From Pseudoscardovia radai (lineage in GTDB: Bacteria > Actinomycetota > Actinomycetes > Actinomycetales > Bifidobacteriaceae), in contig NZ_MWWR01000004.1 in the NCBI RefSeq assembly GCF_002259605.1, forward strand, positions 1 to 64,000: a stretch of DNA of 64,000 nt. Reading direction: 5' to 3'. Each line of letters begins with the position of its first letter. Positions within the stretch are counted from its first letter, which is position 1. The notes below the pieces were generated by a model that had not been told where the DNA came from, did not search any database, and saw only the letters and a list, made by a program, of their open reading frames with translations. The position numbers were made by a program, and so were the translations under genes. This document shows, piece after piece, positions 44,701-53,566 of the stretch.

Positions 44701-47672
44701 GCATCGACGGTGCCGAGGTCGGTGCCGTCGGAGTCCTTGAGCGAGACGGAGTACTTGCCGGTGATCGACAGGTCGTCCTTCGTCGTGATCGTGACGGTGG
44801 AGCCGCTCTTCGTGACGGCCGTCGTCTCGACGGCGTTGCCGTCGGCGTCGGTCACGGTGGCGGTGACGTCCTTCTTGCTCTCGGCCGACAGCTTGGCCGT
44901 CAGCTGGTTGTAATCGGAGATCTCCGCGCTCTTGGCCTTGACGCTCAGGTTCGGCTGGGCGGTGTAGATCGTCGGGTCGCCGGAGACGAGCCAGACCTCG
45001 GCCTTGCCCGTCTTGGTCGCGGCATCGAACACCATCGAGGCGGCGGGGACGAAGTGGTTCGCGTCGTCCGGGTCCTTGCTGGCCCAGGTGTCGCCGCCAT
45101 AGCGGCGCAGCAGGCCGATGTCGCCGGCGGCGGCATCGGAGGCGGCGGAGTAGTTATAGCCCTTCAGCGTCCAGGTGCTGACCTCGCCCCAGTCATCATG
45201 GCTGGCGAAGGTCTGGCGGCCGTTGGCGGCGCCGGAGCCCGACCACGTCCACAGATCCCACTGCGGGGTCTTGTTCGTGGTGTCGGAGGAGTTGAAGTAC
45301 AGGCCGTCATCGCGGTAGTAGTGAACGGTGATGTTCACGTCGTAGGCGGTGTTGGCCTTCACGTAGTCCTCAGGGGCTGCGGTGAGCGTGGCGGACGGAT
45401 CCGCGGCGGTGCCGTCGATCCAGATCTCCGCGGTGCCCGTGGCGTCCACGGTGGCCGTGCGGTCGCCGCCGACCTTGTCCCACGAATCCGTGGCCTTGAC
45501 GATCACGCCGAACTGCGTCCAGGTGCCGTCGGTCACGAATTCCGCGACCTTGCCCCAGCCGTCGGCGCCGGTGAACTCAACCTGGGCGCCGTCGAGGTTG
45601 GCGCCGGTGTTGGAGTTGGAGCCCCACACCCACAGCGCACGGTCGGCATCGCCCTCGGCGGCCTTGTAGTGCACCACGAGGCGGGTCTTGCCGTTCGCGC
45701 GGTAGTCGCTCGGGGCGCCGACGGTGCTCGCGTGGTCGGCAACGGTTTCCTGCACGATTCCGGCCGCGGCGGAGTAGTTGCCGCCGCCCGCCGGGTTATC
45801 CCAGGTGTCGCCGCCATCGTTGAACACGTAGCTGACCGCCTGGCCGCCCGTGTCAATCGTGTACTTCCAATAGCCCGTGGCCTCGTCCTTCGTCATCGCC
45901 ACGCCCGGAGCGGTGGTCCAGGTGCTTCCGATGCCGTAGTGGATGTACGGGGTCGCGTAGTTATCGGTGTTCTTGTAATAGATGGTGAGGGTCGTGTCGG
46001 TCGGCTTGACCGTCTCGTCCTCGATCACGTTCTCCGGATCGGAGGGGTCGGTGGTCACGGTGGAGGCCGGGTGGCTGTCCTTCGTGGCGCCGGCGTACAG
46101 CGCCACGGCCGTGCGGGCCGGGATCGTGGTGGTGACCTTGCCGTCGGCGACGGTCGCGGTCTGGGAGCAGTCCTCCACGGCGTACACGTTGCAGTACTCG
46201 CCGTCGGGCAGCGTGGTGTCATAGGAGACGTCGAGGGCTGTCGTGCCGTTGTTGATGGCGAGGAAGCCCTTGTCGCCGCGCGAGAACGCGATGCTGTCGT
46301 TGCCGCTGGACTGCCAGTCCTGAACCGGGGCGGACGTGGTGTCTCCCACGTAGTTGTGGAATGCGATGAGGCCGCGCGTGGAGGTCCAGCGCTGCTCGCA
46401 GTTCCAGTCACCCGTGTTCGTGGAGCACGCGGTGTTCATGTCGACGTCCGGCACGGAGGTGGCGGTGGCGCCAGGCGCGCCCGGTTTCGTGTTCTCCTCC
46501 TCGAACGTCTTATCGCTGTCGAACTTATAGCCCGACATGAGGCGCGGCGTGCCGTAGCCGTAGGCGAGCATGAACGCGTTGGCGAGCTGGTACTTGCCGC
46601 CATCCTTGTAGGTGATCGTGCCGGAGCTGCGCTCGGTGTCCCAGTTGGTGACGAACACGTTTGCGTCGTTGCTCGACAGGTCTCCGCTCAGGCGGTCGGC
46701 GAGGCCCTTGAGGGAGGTGACGTTGCCGTTGAAGGCCTGGCTCATCTCGCTCTTGAAGCCGAACTCGGTCACGGTGCCGTTCTGCGTGTAATGCGGCGGC
46801 TGGATGCCGGCCGCCTCAGAGCCATTGCCGATGACCTCCTGGATCCAGTAGATGTCGGCGGCGTTCTTGCCCACCTTCTGCGCCAGCTTGGCCTTGACGG
46901 CGTTCAGGCTGTCGGTGTTGATGTGCTTGGCCGCGTCGATGCGGAAGCCGACCACGCCGTAGTTGTACATGCGCGCCATGTAGTCGGCCTCGATGTCCTG
47001 CACCTTGTCGGATTCGGAATCGAAGTCAAGCATGCCGAGCAGGCGGCACTGCTGCACTTCCGTCTGGTTCGTGTAGTCCTTGATCTTGTCGGTGCACGTG
47101 TGGAAATCGTCGGCGGTGATGCCTTTGGGATACGTGCTGGTGGCGAAGCCGGGGAACGATGCGGTGTCCGGCGTGTATTCGCTGCCGTTGGTGCCGGTAT
47201 AGGTCTTGCCCGTGCCGTCGGGGGCGGCGGTGTTGTTCATGACCACATCGGCGATGATGCCCACGCCCGCAGCCTTGCAGGTCGTGATCATGTTCTTGAA
47301 TTCCTCTTCGGTGCCCAGCTTGGAGTCGAGCTTATAGCTGACCGGCTGGTAGGAGGTCCACCATTCGGATCCTTGGATGGATTCCTGCGGCGGCGACACC
47401 TCCACGAAGCCCACGCCTTCGGGGCCGTACGTGTCGGTGCACTCCTGGGCGATGGTGTTCCAGTTTTGCTGGAATGCGATGACCTGCACGTCACTGTTGA
47501 GCTTGAACGCATCGGCCGTGGCGGCGCCGTTGACATTCGTCGACGTCGTCGTGGTCGGGTCCCCGTCGTCGGCGAAGGCCGACGCCAGGGGTGCGAGGCT
47601 CACAGTTCCGAGGGCCATGGCCGCGCTCGCGACGATTGCCGTCAGGCGCGATGTCCACTTCCCTGTTCTCAT
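41784..47672 (-). CDS. apuB: Secreted bifunctional amylopullulanase (alpha-amylase + type I pullulanase)
   Basis: The product is 1962 aa. A signal peptide ends near LASAFADDG. The first GH13 domain (about 45-530) has GFRIDAAKH (nucleophile Asp) and WIQEVIG (acid/base Glu). Its region IV reads TNWDTER and region I DVVMNNTA, so two usually conserved His are Trp and Asn. A CBM25-like module (about 555-640) and two CBM41-like modules (about 660-900) follow. The second catalytic part is a GH13_14 pullulanase with YNWGYDP (about 1206), DVVYNH, GFRFDLMG (about 1320) and LGEGWD. Two Ig-like PIG domains (about 1650-1825) and three DUF5648-type repeats (AVYRMYNP...HFYT...GW.DEGTA) end the protein. There is no LPXTG. 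It degrades starch outside the cell. Confidence 0.95.
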   Translation of the reverse strand: MRTGKWTSRLTAIVASAAMALGTVSLAPLASAFADDGDPTTTTSTNVNGAATADAFKLNSDVQVIAFQQNWNTIAQECTDTYGPEGVGFVEVSPPQESIQGSEWWTSYQPVSYKLDSKLGTEEEFKNMITTCKAAGVGIIADVVMNNTAAPDGTGKTYTGTNGSEYTPDTASFPGFATSTYPKGITADDFHTCTDKIKDYTNQTEVQQCRLLGMLDFDSESDKVQDIEADYMARMYNYGVVGFRIDAAKHINTDSLNAVKAKLAQKVGKNAADIYWIQEVIGNGSEAAGIQPPHYTQNGTVTEFGFKSEMSQAFNGNVTSLKGLADRLSGDLSSNDANVFVTNWDTERSSGTITYKDGGKYQLANAFMLAYGYGTPRLMSGYKFDSDKTFEEENTKPGAPGATATSVPDVDMNTACSTNTGDWNCEQRWTSTRGLIAFHNYVGDTTSAPVQDWQSSGNDSIAFSRGDKGFLAINNGTTALDVSYDTTLPDGEYCNVYAVEDCSQTATVADGKVTTTIPARTAVALYAGATKDSHPASTVTTDPSDPENVIEDETVKPTDTTLTIYYKNTDNYATPYIHYGIGSTWTTAPGVAMTKDEATGYWKYTIDTGGQAVSYVFNDGGDTWDNPAGGGNYSAAAGIVQETVADHASTVGAPSDYRANGKTRLVVHYKAAEGDADRALWVWGSNSNTGANLDGAQVEFTGADGWGKVAEFVTDGTWTQFGVIVKATDSWDKVGGDRTATVDATGTAEIWIDGTAADPSATLTAAPEDYVKANTAYDVNITVHYYRDDGLYFNSSDTTNKTPQWDLWTWSGSGAANGRQTFASHDDWGEVSTWTLKGYNYSAASDAAAGDIGLLRRYGGDTWASKDPDDANHFVPAASMVFDAATKTGKAEVWLVSGDPTIYTAQPNLSVKAKSAEISDYNQLTAKLSAESKKDVTATVTDADGNAVETTAVTKSGSTVTITTKDDLSITGKYSVSLKDSDGTDLGTVDAIAGAIVRTDRFDSENAYDGSDLGATNGDGTTTFKVWAPTATDVQLVTFKEATAEANDPVAMTRGDKGVWSVTIDNTADALAYEYKLTFADGTVNESTDPYATSATANGDRSVVLSNAKANAVTVDAVQGGRVSQGDAIIAETHIRDFTKSETSGVSEANRGKYLGMIETGTKNANGDATGIDYLKELGITDVQLQPFFDYASVDETKTLDDTNYNWGYDPENYNVPEGSYSSDATNPSVRVDETKEMVDGLHDAGIGVVMDVVYNHVASAADSSFNKTVPGYYFRYDSNGNLTNKSGCGNDTASERAMMRKYIVNSVTYWATAYGVDGFRFDLMGLMDTETMKEVREALDKIDPNIIVLGEGWDMAGDSVSSDTTMTTQPNAYLVDNTDGTGSTVSFFNDSIRDGLKGSVFSDTDTGYVSGKAGQENLIAHNMLGCQYDATPGATTCWNGSAQDKYANASQVVQYAEIHDNMTLYDKLRTSNPSDSDTTTMKRAELADSALFLSQGISEIQLGQEFLRTKDGNGNSYNAGDSVNALDWNRQDTYKESVDYVKGLIALRKNVKAFQYSSYADIAANSTMIKAADGVVAFQIKDADATYVVILNANDTAAKVPGLTAGTYRTMVADSKVNATNAADASKLDGVTVGSDGTYTAGALSATVLEIEIPSIVTTSLAEATANTEYTQAIETAHADTVNVYGLPEGLSYDAASGSIHGTPTKGGSYVVTVTAGNADVATPVSTTFTLAVHGTAVAIDTTDLPAAETATTYSAPVSVEGDPAPTVRVYGLPEGLAYDAATGTITGEAQKAGDYTVVISAYNKLSAPVTRVVTLSVTGDDVQNVPVYRVYNPGNGEHFYTESADERDGLVAAGWSDEGTAWLAPSKSSEAVYRMYNPVEGTHHFTSNAAERDQLVKAGWNDEGTAFYAAKTSDASAVRRAYNPNTGLHVYTLDSNEYESLVALGWQAEGDAWNSIKATA

Positions 47673-47894
47673 GTGACTGGTTCCTTTGCTTCCTGTTTTC
47701 TCGGGTGCATGGACGGGAGCGCCGTTCCCCGGGGGTGGGGTGCGGCCCGGTCTGCCTGCTGCCGACCGACATGGGCGGTTCCGTCGTCATCGGCGGGCGT
47801 TGCGAGGCGTTCCGGGCGTTGTGCGCATGTGGTTCACAACTTTGTGTTTCGGCTCGTGTCCATACGGAGTCAATTGTATATGCGCTCTTTCAAA

Positions 47895-47931
47895 ATGCGC
47901 CCTCCCGCCTGTCGTAGGCGAAAGGGCGCAT
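47895..47931 (-). terminator. Rho-independent terminator of the alpha-amylase gene
   Basis: ATGCGCCCT and AGGGCGCAT arms enclose an inner CGCCT/AGGCG stem. On the minus strand it is followed by TTTTG. It lies downstream of the amylase stop with repeat locus H in between. Confidence 0.75.
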
Positions 47932-47948
47932 GATGGGGCCGTTTCCGC

Positions 47949-48064
47949 AACAGTGTGATGGCTTGCGGACATTTTTCGGCGATTTTGGCCCCGAAATCGT
48001 GGATTTTTGTCCGTAACCCATCACATTGTTATGGAATTCGAAACGATGTGATGGGTTACGGACA
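47949..48064. repeat. Modular palindromic repeat locus H (short + half)
   Basis: Short unit 47949-48030 (ends 47949-47971 and 48008-48030, 36-bp core), 11-bp spacer 48031-48041 containing GAATTC, end 48042-48064. It lies between the amylase stop and its distal terminator, so it is probably transcribed in the amylase 3' UTR. Confidence 0.92.
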
Positions 48065-48144
48065 CGATGGGGGTGCCCGGCCCGACGAAGGCGTCTGGCC
48101 GGACTGCGCGGGTTAGGCCGCGGCTCCGGCCTCGGCGACGCGGG

Positions 48145-50007
48145 TTAGTTCGCAGCCTCGGAGTTCTCGGCGGCGGCGCGGTGGCGGCGGACGGCTTCGG
48201 GGATACAGACGGCAAGGGCTATGACGATGACGACGGCGCCGATGATCAGGCGCGCGCGGGTGTTGGCGGGGGAGTTCTCCGACGATTCACCATCCGAACC
48301 CGCGCCATCGGAACCTGCACCAACCGCACCCGCACCGGCGTGCGGATCGGCGCTCGCGGACTCCTTCGCCGACGCCCCGTTGGCGGCGTACACCCCGCCG
48401 TAGGTCATGTCGATGGCGCTATCGTCGAAGGCGCCGGTGGACGTGAACGTGGGGTCGCTCGGGTCGCTCGCCGCCGTGCCGGTCCACGTTTCGGGCGTGT
48501 CGGTGTGGCTGATGGCCAGCGCGCTGTACGGCTCGAGCGTGGCGGTGACGGTGCCGTCGTCCGCCACTGTCACGGTCTGCGAGCAGTCGCCGGCCGCGTA
48601 CACGTTGCAGTACGTGCCCGCGGGCATCGACGTCTTGTATGTGGTGGTAACGGCCTGGTTCGAGTTGTTCATGGCGAAGAACCCGGCGTCGCCGCGCCCG
48701 AACGCGATGTTGTTGGCGCCATCGTCCCACCAATCCGTCACGGGCGCACCCGCCAGGTTCGCGTGGAACTTGATCATGCCGCGGATCGACGTCCACCTTT
48801 CGACGCACAGCCACGGCGAGCCGGCACCGCACTGTGTGTCGGGCACGGACGTGGCCGTGGCGCCCGGCGCGCCCGTGTTGCGGTTGGAGAACACGTACCC
48901 GGACTGGATGTTCGGCGTGCCGTAGCCGTAGGCGAGCATGAAGGCGTTGGCCAGGAGGTACTTCTTGCCGTCCTTGTAGCTCAGCGAGTTGTTGCTGCGC
49001 TCGGTATCCCAGTTGCTTACGAACACCTGCGCCTTGTCGGAGCTCACATAGCCGCCGGTGCCGATGCGTTTGAGTGACGCCACGCTGAGGCCGAAGGCGG
49101 CCTTGAGGTCATACGTGAACCGGAACTCCGACGCGTCGCCGGTCGACAGGTAGTTGCTCGGCATGAGCTCCTGCGCGTTGCCCGAGTCGTCGATGACCTC
49201 CTGCATCCACCAGATGCGGTCTTCGTCGACGCCGAGTTTCTGCGCCGTCTTCTGCTTGATGGCGGCCACGTCCTCGGGTGCGATGTGCTTGATGGCGTCC
49301 ATGCGGAAGCCCGAGACGCCCATGTCATAGAGCTTGGCGAGGTAGCCGGCGAGCACGTCCTGCACATGCTCGTCGCCGGTGTTGAGGTCCTGCAGGCCGT
49401 CGAGGCGGCATTCCTGCACGTTCCGCACGTTCTTGTAGTCGCTGACTGCGTCGGTGCACGAGTGGAAGTCGGCGCTTGTCCACGGCACGGCGGGGAAGTC
49501 GCCGTCGCCCGTGTAGGTGCTGCCGGCCACGCCGATGCCCTGGTCGCTGCCGTCGGCGGGCGCCGCGGCCATATGGTTCGTGATCGCGTCCGCGATAACG
49601 CCCACGCCCGCGGCGTTGCAGGTGGCGATCATGTTCTTGAACTCCTCCTCGGTGCCCTCCTTGGAGTCGAGGCTGTAGCTCACCGGCTGGTAGGAAGTCC
49701 ACCATTCGGATCCCTGGATGGATTCCTGCGGCGGCGACACCTCCACGTAGCCCACGTACTCGGGTCCGAGCACATCGGTGCATTCCTTGGCGATGGAGTT
49801 CCAGTTCTGCTGGAAGGCGATGACGACGACGTCGCTCGCCGGCTGTACGTCGTGCAGCGCCTTGCCGTTCGGCGTGGCGAGGGCGGGCTGCGCGCCGTCG
49901 AGACCGGTGGCCGCACCGGCGACGAGGCATGCGGCGACGGTTGCGATGGCGGCCAGCGCCGCCACGATTCTGCGGGTCCACGATGCGTGGGTCTGCTGGT
50001 TCTTCAT
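48145..50007 (-). CDS. Secreted, membrane-anchored GH13 alpha-amylase
   Basis: The product is 620 aa from the ATG at 50007 (GGAG five bases upstream). A signal peptide (RRIVAALAAIATVAACLVAGAA) precedes a GH13 domain with DAITNH, GFRMDAIKH and WMQEVID. Region IV is SNWDTER, with Trp where NHD is usual, as in the ApuB amylase domain. The two share the opening IAFQQNW and VEVSPPQESIQGSEWWTSYQ closely. A C-terminal beta domain, a Gly/Asp/Ser-rich linker, a transmembrane helix (ARLIIGAVVIVIALAVCI) and a basic tail anchor it in the membrane. It would start starch breakdown at the cell surface. It lies 49 bp behind a cytoplasmic GH13 gene, possibly co-transcribed. Confidence 0.9.
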   Translation of the reverse strand: MKNQQTHASWTRRIVAALAAIATVAACLVAGAATGLDGAQPALATPNGKALHDVQPASDVVVIAFQQNWNSIAKECTDVLGPEYVGYVEVSPPQESIQGSEWWTSYQPVSYSLDSKEGTEEEFKNMIATCNAAGVGVIADAITNHMAAAPADGSDQGIGVAGSTYTGDGDFPAVPWTSADFHSCTDAVSDYKNVRNVQECRLDGLQDLNTGDEHVQDVLAGYLAKLYDMGVSGFRMDAIKHIAPEDVAAIKQKTAQKLGVDEDRIWWMQEVIDDSGNAQELMPSNYLSTGDASEFRFTYDLKAAFGLSVASLKRIGTGGYVSSDKAQVFVSNWDTERSNNSLSYKDGKKYLLANAFMLAYGYGTPNIQSGYVFSNRNTGAPGATATSVPDTQCGAGSPWLCVERWTSIRGMIKFHANLAGAPVTDWWDDGANNIAFGRGDAGFFAMNNSNQAVTTTYKTSMPAGTYCNVYAAGDCSQTVTVADDGTVTATLEPYSALAISHTDTPETWTGTAASDPSDPTFTSTGAFDDSAIDMTYGGVYAANGASAKESASADPHAGAGAVGAGSDGAGSDGESSENSPANTRARLIIGAVVIVIALAVCIPEAVRRHRAAAENSEAAN

Positions 50008-50056
50008 GTGTTCTCCGTTCCCTCCGATGGCTTGCGATTGCGACATCGTTCTTGCC

Positions 50057-51745
50057 CTACCGCAGAATCGTGGCCGACTGCGCCGGCAACACGATGCGCG
50101 ACCCCTCGAGCGCCGCCGAACCGCCGCGCGACAGCAGCACCTGGCCGCCCACGCCAGCAGGCACCGACTCGAGCTCGACCGCCGCCGGCTCAAGCCCCGG
50201 ATTCAGCGCCACCACAACCGACGAGCCGTCCGCCGCAGTGCGCGCGTAGACGAAAGCGCGGTCGTCGTCGGAGGCGTGCAGCACCGTGAACAGCCCGTCG
50301 GACTGCAGCGCCGGCGTCTCGTGGCGCAGCGCGGTGAGCGCGCGCACGTAATTGAGCTGCGACTCCGGGTCGGCCTCCTGCGCCGCCACCGTCGGCGCGT
50401 CCGACGAGGTGTCGACCGGCAGGTAGAGCTTCTCGGCCGGCGCGTCGGAGAACCCGCGGTTCGCGCCGCCGTTCCACTGCATCGGCGTGCGCGTGCCGGT
50501 GCGCGTGTAGCCGCCTTCCTTCGTGGGGAGCTCGCGGTAGGACATGCCGATTTCGTCACCGTAGTAAATATAAGGAACGCCGGGCATGGTCAGGAACATC
50601 GTGAAGGCGATCTGCTCCTCGCGCGGGCTCAGACGCGGGGCGAGGCGGGCGCAATCGTGGTTGCACGTGATGAAGCAGAAGTAGCCGTTGCCGCGCGATT
50701 CCTCGTACTGCGGCAGGTATTCGCGCACGAAACGCGCGGCGCCAGTGCCGCTCGTGGCGCGGAAGAAGCTCGCGTCCGGCGCGCCGCCGATCTGGCTGTC
50801 GGTGTCGCGGGCGAGCATACAGTAGCCGTTCGGGTTGCCGTCCCAGCGCCAGTCGAGGTAGAAGTCCATGTCGAAGCCGGCCGTCAGAGACAACGTCGGG
50901 CGGCCCCATTCCGACACGAATGCGGCTTGCGGGAAGCGTTCGCGCACGCGGCCGATCATGTCGCGCCACGCCGCGATGGTGTGGGTGCGGCGGTCGTCAT
51001 CGTATTTCACCAGCGAATCCGCCATGTCGCAGCGGAAGCCGTCGGCGCCCAGCTCGAGCCAGTAGAGCATGACATCCACCATGGCGTCGCGCGTGGCCCG
51101 GGCGGCGGGAGAGTCGGGCGACTGCATCCACGGCTTCTCCTGCCGTGCGAAGCCGTAGTTCAGCGCCGGCTGGCAGGCGAAGAAGTTGAGGATATACGTG
51201 CCGTTGCGCGGCGCCACGCCGCCGATGAACGGCAGGCCCGGCGCGCCCTCGACCCACGAGGTCGTCCATATATATCGGTCGGAGAACTCGTTGCGCTCCG
51301 GCTGGCTGGAAGCGCGGAACCACGGGTGTTCGTCGCTGGTGTGGCCGGCCACGAGGTCGAGCAGCACATGCATGCCGCGCTCGTGGGCGGCGGCGAAGAG
51401 GTCGACGAGGTCCTGGTTCGTGCCGTAGCGCGGGGCCACCTTCTTGTAGTCGCGCACGTCGTAGCCGGCGTCCTGGAACGGCGAGTCGAAGCACGGGTTG
51501 AGCCAGATGGCGGTGGCGCCGAGCGACGCGATGTAGTCGAGCTTGGCCGTGACGCCCGGCAGGTCGCCGATGCCGTCGGCGTTCGTGTCGTTGAACGACT
51601 GCGGGTAGACCTCGTAGAACACGGCGTCCCTGAGCCAGGGCGCGTGTACCGCGGCGGGGGAGGGGATGGGTGCGGTGTTGGGTGCGGAGGTGAATGCGGA
51701 TTCGGAAGTGCTGCCTGCGTCGGCGCCGTTGCTGCTGTATGACAT
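50057..51745 (-). CDS. Cytoplasmic GH13 alpha-glucosidase-type enzyme
   Basis: The product is 562 aa from the ATG at 51745. No signal peptide. The catalytic domain begins WLRDAVFYEVYPQSFNDTNADGIGD (two parts) and shows DLVAGHTSDEHPWF, GFRCDMADS (nucleophile Asp), FVSEWGRPTL (acid/base Glu) and TCNHD. This layout is that of oligo-1,6-glucosidase and related GH13 enzymes acting on short alpha-glucans. Region I reads DLVAGHTS where DLVVNHTS is usual, and region III has EWG; exact specificity cannot be read off. The purine-rich GGGAGG is only one base from the ATG, so the real start may differ slightly. It is upstream of the anchored amylase on the same strand. Confidence 0.87.
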   Translation of the reverse strand: MSYSSNGADAGSTSESAFTSAPNTAPIPSPAAVHAPWLRDAVFYEVYPQSFNDTNADGIGDLPGVTAKLDYIASLGATAIWLNPCFDSPFQDAGYDVRDYKKVAPRYGTNQDLVDLFAAAHERGMHVLLDLVAGHTSDEHPWFRASSQPERNEFSDRYIWTTSWVEGAPGLPFIGGVAPRNGTYILNFFACQPALNYGFARQEKPWMQSPDSPAARATRDAMVDVMLYWLELGADGFRCDMADSLVKYDDDRRTHTIAAWRDMIGRVRERFPQAAFVSEWGRPTLSLTAGFDMDFYLDWRWDGNPNGYCMLARDTDSQIGGAPDASFFRATSGTGAARFVREYLPQYEESRGNGYFCFITCNHDCARLAPRLSPREEQIAFTMFLTMPGVPYIYYGDEIGMSYRELPTKEGGYTRTGTRTPMQWNGGANRGFSDAPAEKLYLPVDTSSDAPTVAAQEADPESQLNYVRALTALRHETPALQSDGLFTVLHASDDDRAFVYARTAADGSSVVVALNPGLEPAAVELESVPAGVGGQVLLSRGGSAALEGSRIVLPAQSATILR

Positions 51746-52125
51746 GCCTCCCACTGTAGCGGCGGCGGTGGAAGGGCACGGCGTGGGAGCGCCGGATCGC
51801 ATGCCTCGCCGCGTTCCTGAAAGGCCCCTTGAAACGCTCTGAAAAGGGACGCGCAATTGTTACCGGCTCGTGAACTCCTACGGCCGCCTAAGAGTGCCTG
51901 GCGGGCTTTGGAGGGGCATTCCCTCGATGCGGAAGCCCCGGTTCGAAAGAAATTCTCCGTGCGTGTCGCGTTCATCGTGGAACTGTGCAAACGCGGGACG
52001 ATGACCCCGGAGGGCTTGAATCCGAACGCTGCGCGGGTGTCGGGGGGGTGTTTCGGGCGGGCGTGCGGGGCGTGGGCGGAAGGTCGTCCGCGAGGAAAAG
52101 GTTGCGGAAACGTGGAGAAAGCATG
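51746..52125. other. Unassigned region between divergent GH13 and malE
   Basis: About 380 bp without a convincing gene. Short open frames exist on both strands but have no SD and no recognisable family. A G7 run is at about 52051-52057. The stretch 51860-52030 is not GC-skewed like a promoter region and could be a decayed gene. Confidence 0.3.
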
Positions 52126-52171
52126 ATACACTAAGGGTTGTTATGTCCAAGGCATCCCGATGTCTTGGACA
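52102..52171 (+). promoter_or_regulatory. malE promoter region with a 13-bp inverted repeat at the 5' end of the transcript
   Basis: A -10-like TACACT at 52127-52132 has TTGCGG at 52102-52107 upstream (19-bp spacing). TGTCCAAGGCATC (52144-52156) and GATGTCTTGGACA (52159-52171) form an inverted repeat with one wobble and a 2-nt gap. It starts about 12 bp after the -10, so it is either an operator overlapping the start site or a 5'-terminal RNA hairpin. Confidence 0.5.
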
Positions 52172-52225
52172 GACAAGGGTTACAACCCGCCTCCCTCCGG
52201 AGACGGAAACAGGAAGGGATCAAAG

Positions 52226-53518
52226 ATGATCAACGGAAAGAAGATTGTCGGCCTCGCAGCCTCCGTGGCTATGATCGCCGGTGCCGCTGCCTGCGGTGGC
52301 TCTTCGAACAATGCGAGCAGCAGCGCTGCCGGTTCCAGCTCCTCCGAGAGCGCGGAGATCTGCACCGAGGGTCAGGAAGTCAACCTGACCGTGTGGGGCC
52401 CGTCCGAGGACCAGACGGACAACAGCTCTTGGCTGCCGACCGAGGAAGACGCCTTCGAGAAGGCGAACCCGAACTGCAAGATCACGTGGAGCAACTCCGT
52501 GGTCTCCGAAGGTGACGCCGGCACGACCGTGAAGCAGGATCCGGAAGCGGCCGCCGATGTCTACCTCTTCTCGAACGATCAGCTCGGTACGCTCGTCGAG
52601 GCCAACGCCATCGGCGCCTACCAGGGCGATTATCTGCAGCAGATCAAGGATCACGCCGACGACACCATGATCCAGGCCGTGACCAACAACGGCTCCGTCT
52701 ACGGCGTTCCGTTCACCGCCAACACGTGGTTCATGTACTACAACTCCTCCGTGTTCTCCGCTGACGACGTGAAGTCCCTCGACACCATGCTCGAGAAGGG
52801 CAAGGTCTCCTTCCCGCTTGAGAACTCCTGGTACCTCTGGGCTTTCTATGCAGGCGCGGGTGCCACGCTGTTCGGCGATGACGGCACCAACGCCGATGCC
52901 GGCATCTCCCTCGGCGACAACGCCGTGGCCGTGACGAAGTACCTCGTCAACCTCAAGAACAACCCGAACTTCGTGCTCGACAACGATGGCTCCGGCCTCG
53001 CCGGCCTCGCCGACGGCTCCGTGAACGCCATGTTCTCCGGTACCTGGGATGCCTCCGACGTCAAGTCCGCCCTCGGCGACTCCAACTACGCCGCCGCCCA
53101 GCCGCCGACCTTCACCGTTGACGGCACCGACTACCAGATGAAGGCCTTCGCCGGCGCCAAGGCCGTTGGCTACAACCCGGGCTCCAAGAACGTGGCCGTC
53201 GCCATGGCCTTCGCCGTGTTCCTCGGCTCCACCGATGCCCAGAAGGCTCACTACGAGATTCGCCAGGGCGGCGTCATCCCGTCCGACACCGCTCTCGCCA
53301 GCGACTCCACGATTACGTCTGATCCGGCCGCCGTCGCCCAGATGAACACCGTGGCCAACGCCTCCATCGTCCAGCCGACCATCGCCGAGATGAACGACGC
53401 CAACTTCTGGACCCCGGTCAAGAACTTCGGCACCGCCATCTACAACGGTGACGTGACCGCTGATAATGCCGAGTCCCAGACGAACGCCTTCGCTGGTCAG
53501 CTTCCGGCCGCCAAGTAA
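52226..53518 (+). CDS. malE: Maltose/maltodextrin ABC transporter substrate-binding lipoprotein
   Basis: The product is 430 aa; start ATG 52226 after AGGAAGGGA. The N-terminus MINGKKIVGLAASVAMIAG leads to a lipobox AAAC, giving a lipid-anchored protein with a Ser/Asn-rich linker. The body is a type 1 extracellular solute-binding fold (NLTVWGPSEDQ, NDQLGTLVEANAI, YGVPFTANTWFMYYN, LENSWYLWAFYAG). It captures maltodextrins released by ApuB and the amylase. It is first in malE-malF-malG, with a terminator-like hairpin behind it that should keep MalE in excess over the permeases. Sugar assignment rests on neighbours and overall similarity to MalE. Confidence 0.92.
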   Translation: MINGKKIVGLAASVAMIAGAAACGGSSNNASSSAAGSSSSESAEICTEGQEVNLTVWGPSEDQTDNSSWLPTEEDAFEKANPNCKITWSNSVVSEGDAGTTVKQDPEAAADVYLFSNDQLGTLVEANAIGAYQGDYLQQIKDHADDTMIQAVTNNGSVYGVPFTANTWFMYYNSSVFSADDVKSLDTMLEKGKVSFPLENSWYLWAFYAGAGATLFGDDGTNADAGISLGDNAVAVTKYLVNLKNNPNFVLDNDGSGLAGLADGSVNAMFSGTWDASDVKSALGDSNYAAAQPPTFTVDGTDYQMKAFAGAKAVGYNPGSKNVAVAMAFAVFLGSTDAQKAHYEIRQGGVIPSDTALASDSTITSDPAAVAQMNTVANASIVQPTIAEMNDANFWTPVKNFGTAIYNGDVTADNAESQTNAFAGQLPAAK

Positions 53519-53566
53519 GCGACAATCGGAATAACTCAGCATAACTAACAACTACGGTTGTATCAT

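Larger units (their letters stand above)
47673..48144. other. apuB upstream region and amylase downstream region, no gene
   Basis: This 472-bp gap holds the apuB leader (SD GGAACCA weak), a perfect inverted repeat CACAACTTTGTG at 47835-47846 that could be an operator, the amylase terminator (47895-47931) and repeat locus H (47949-48064). A likely apuB promoter could not be assigned with confidence. Confidence 0.4.
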
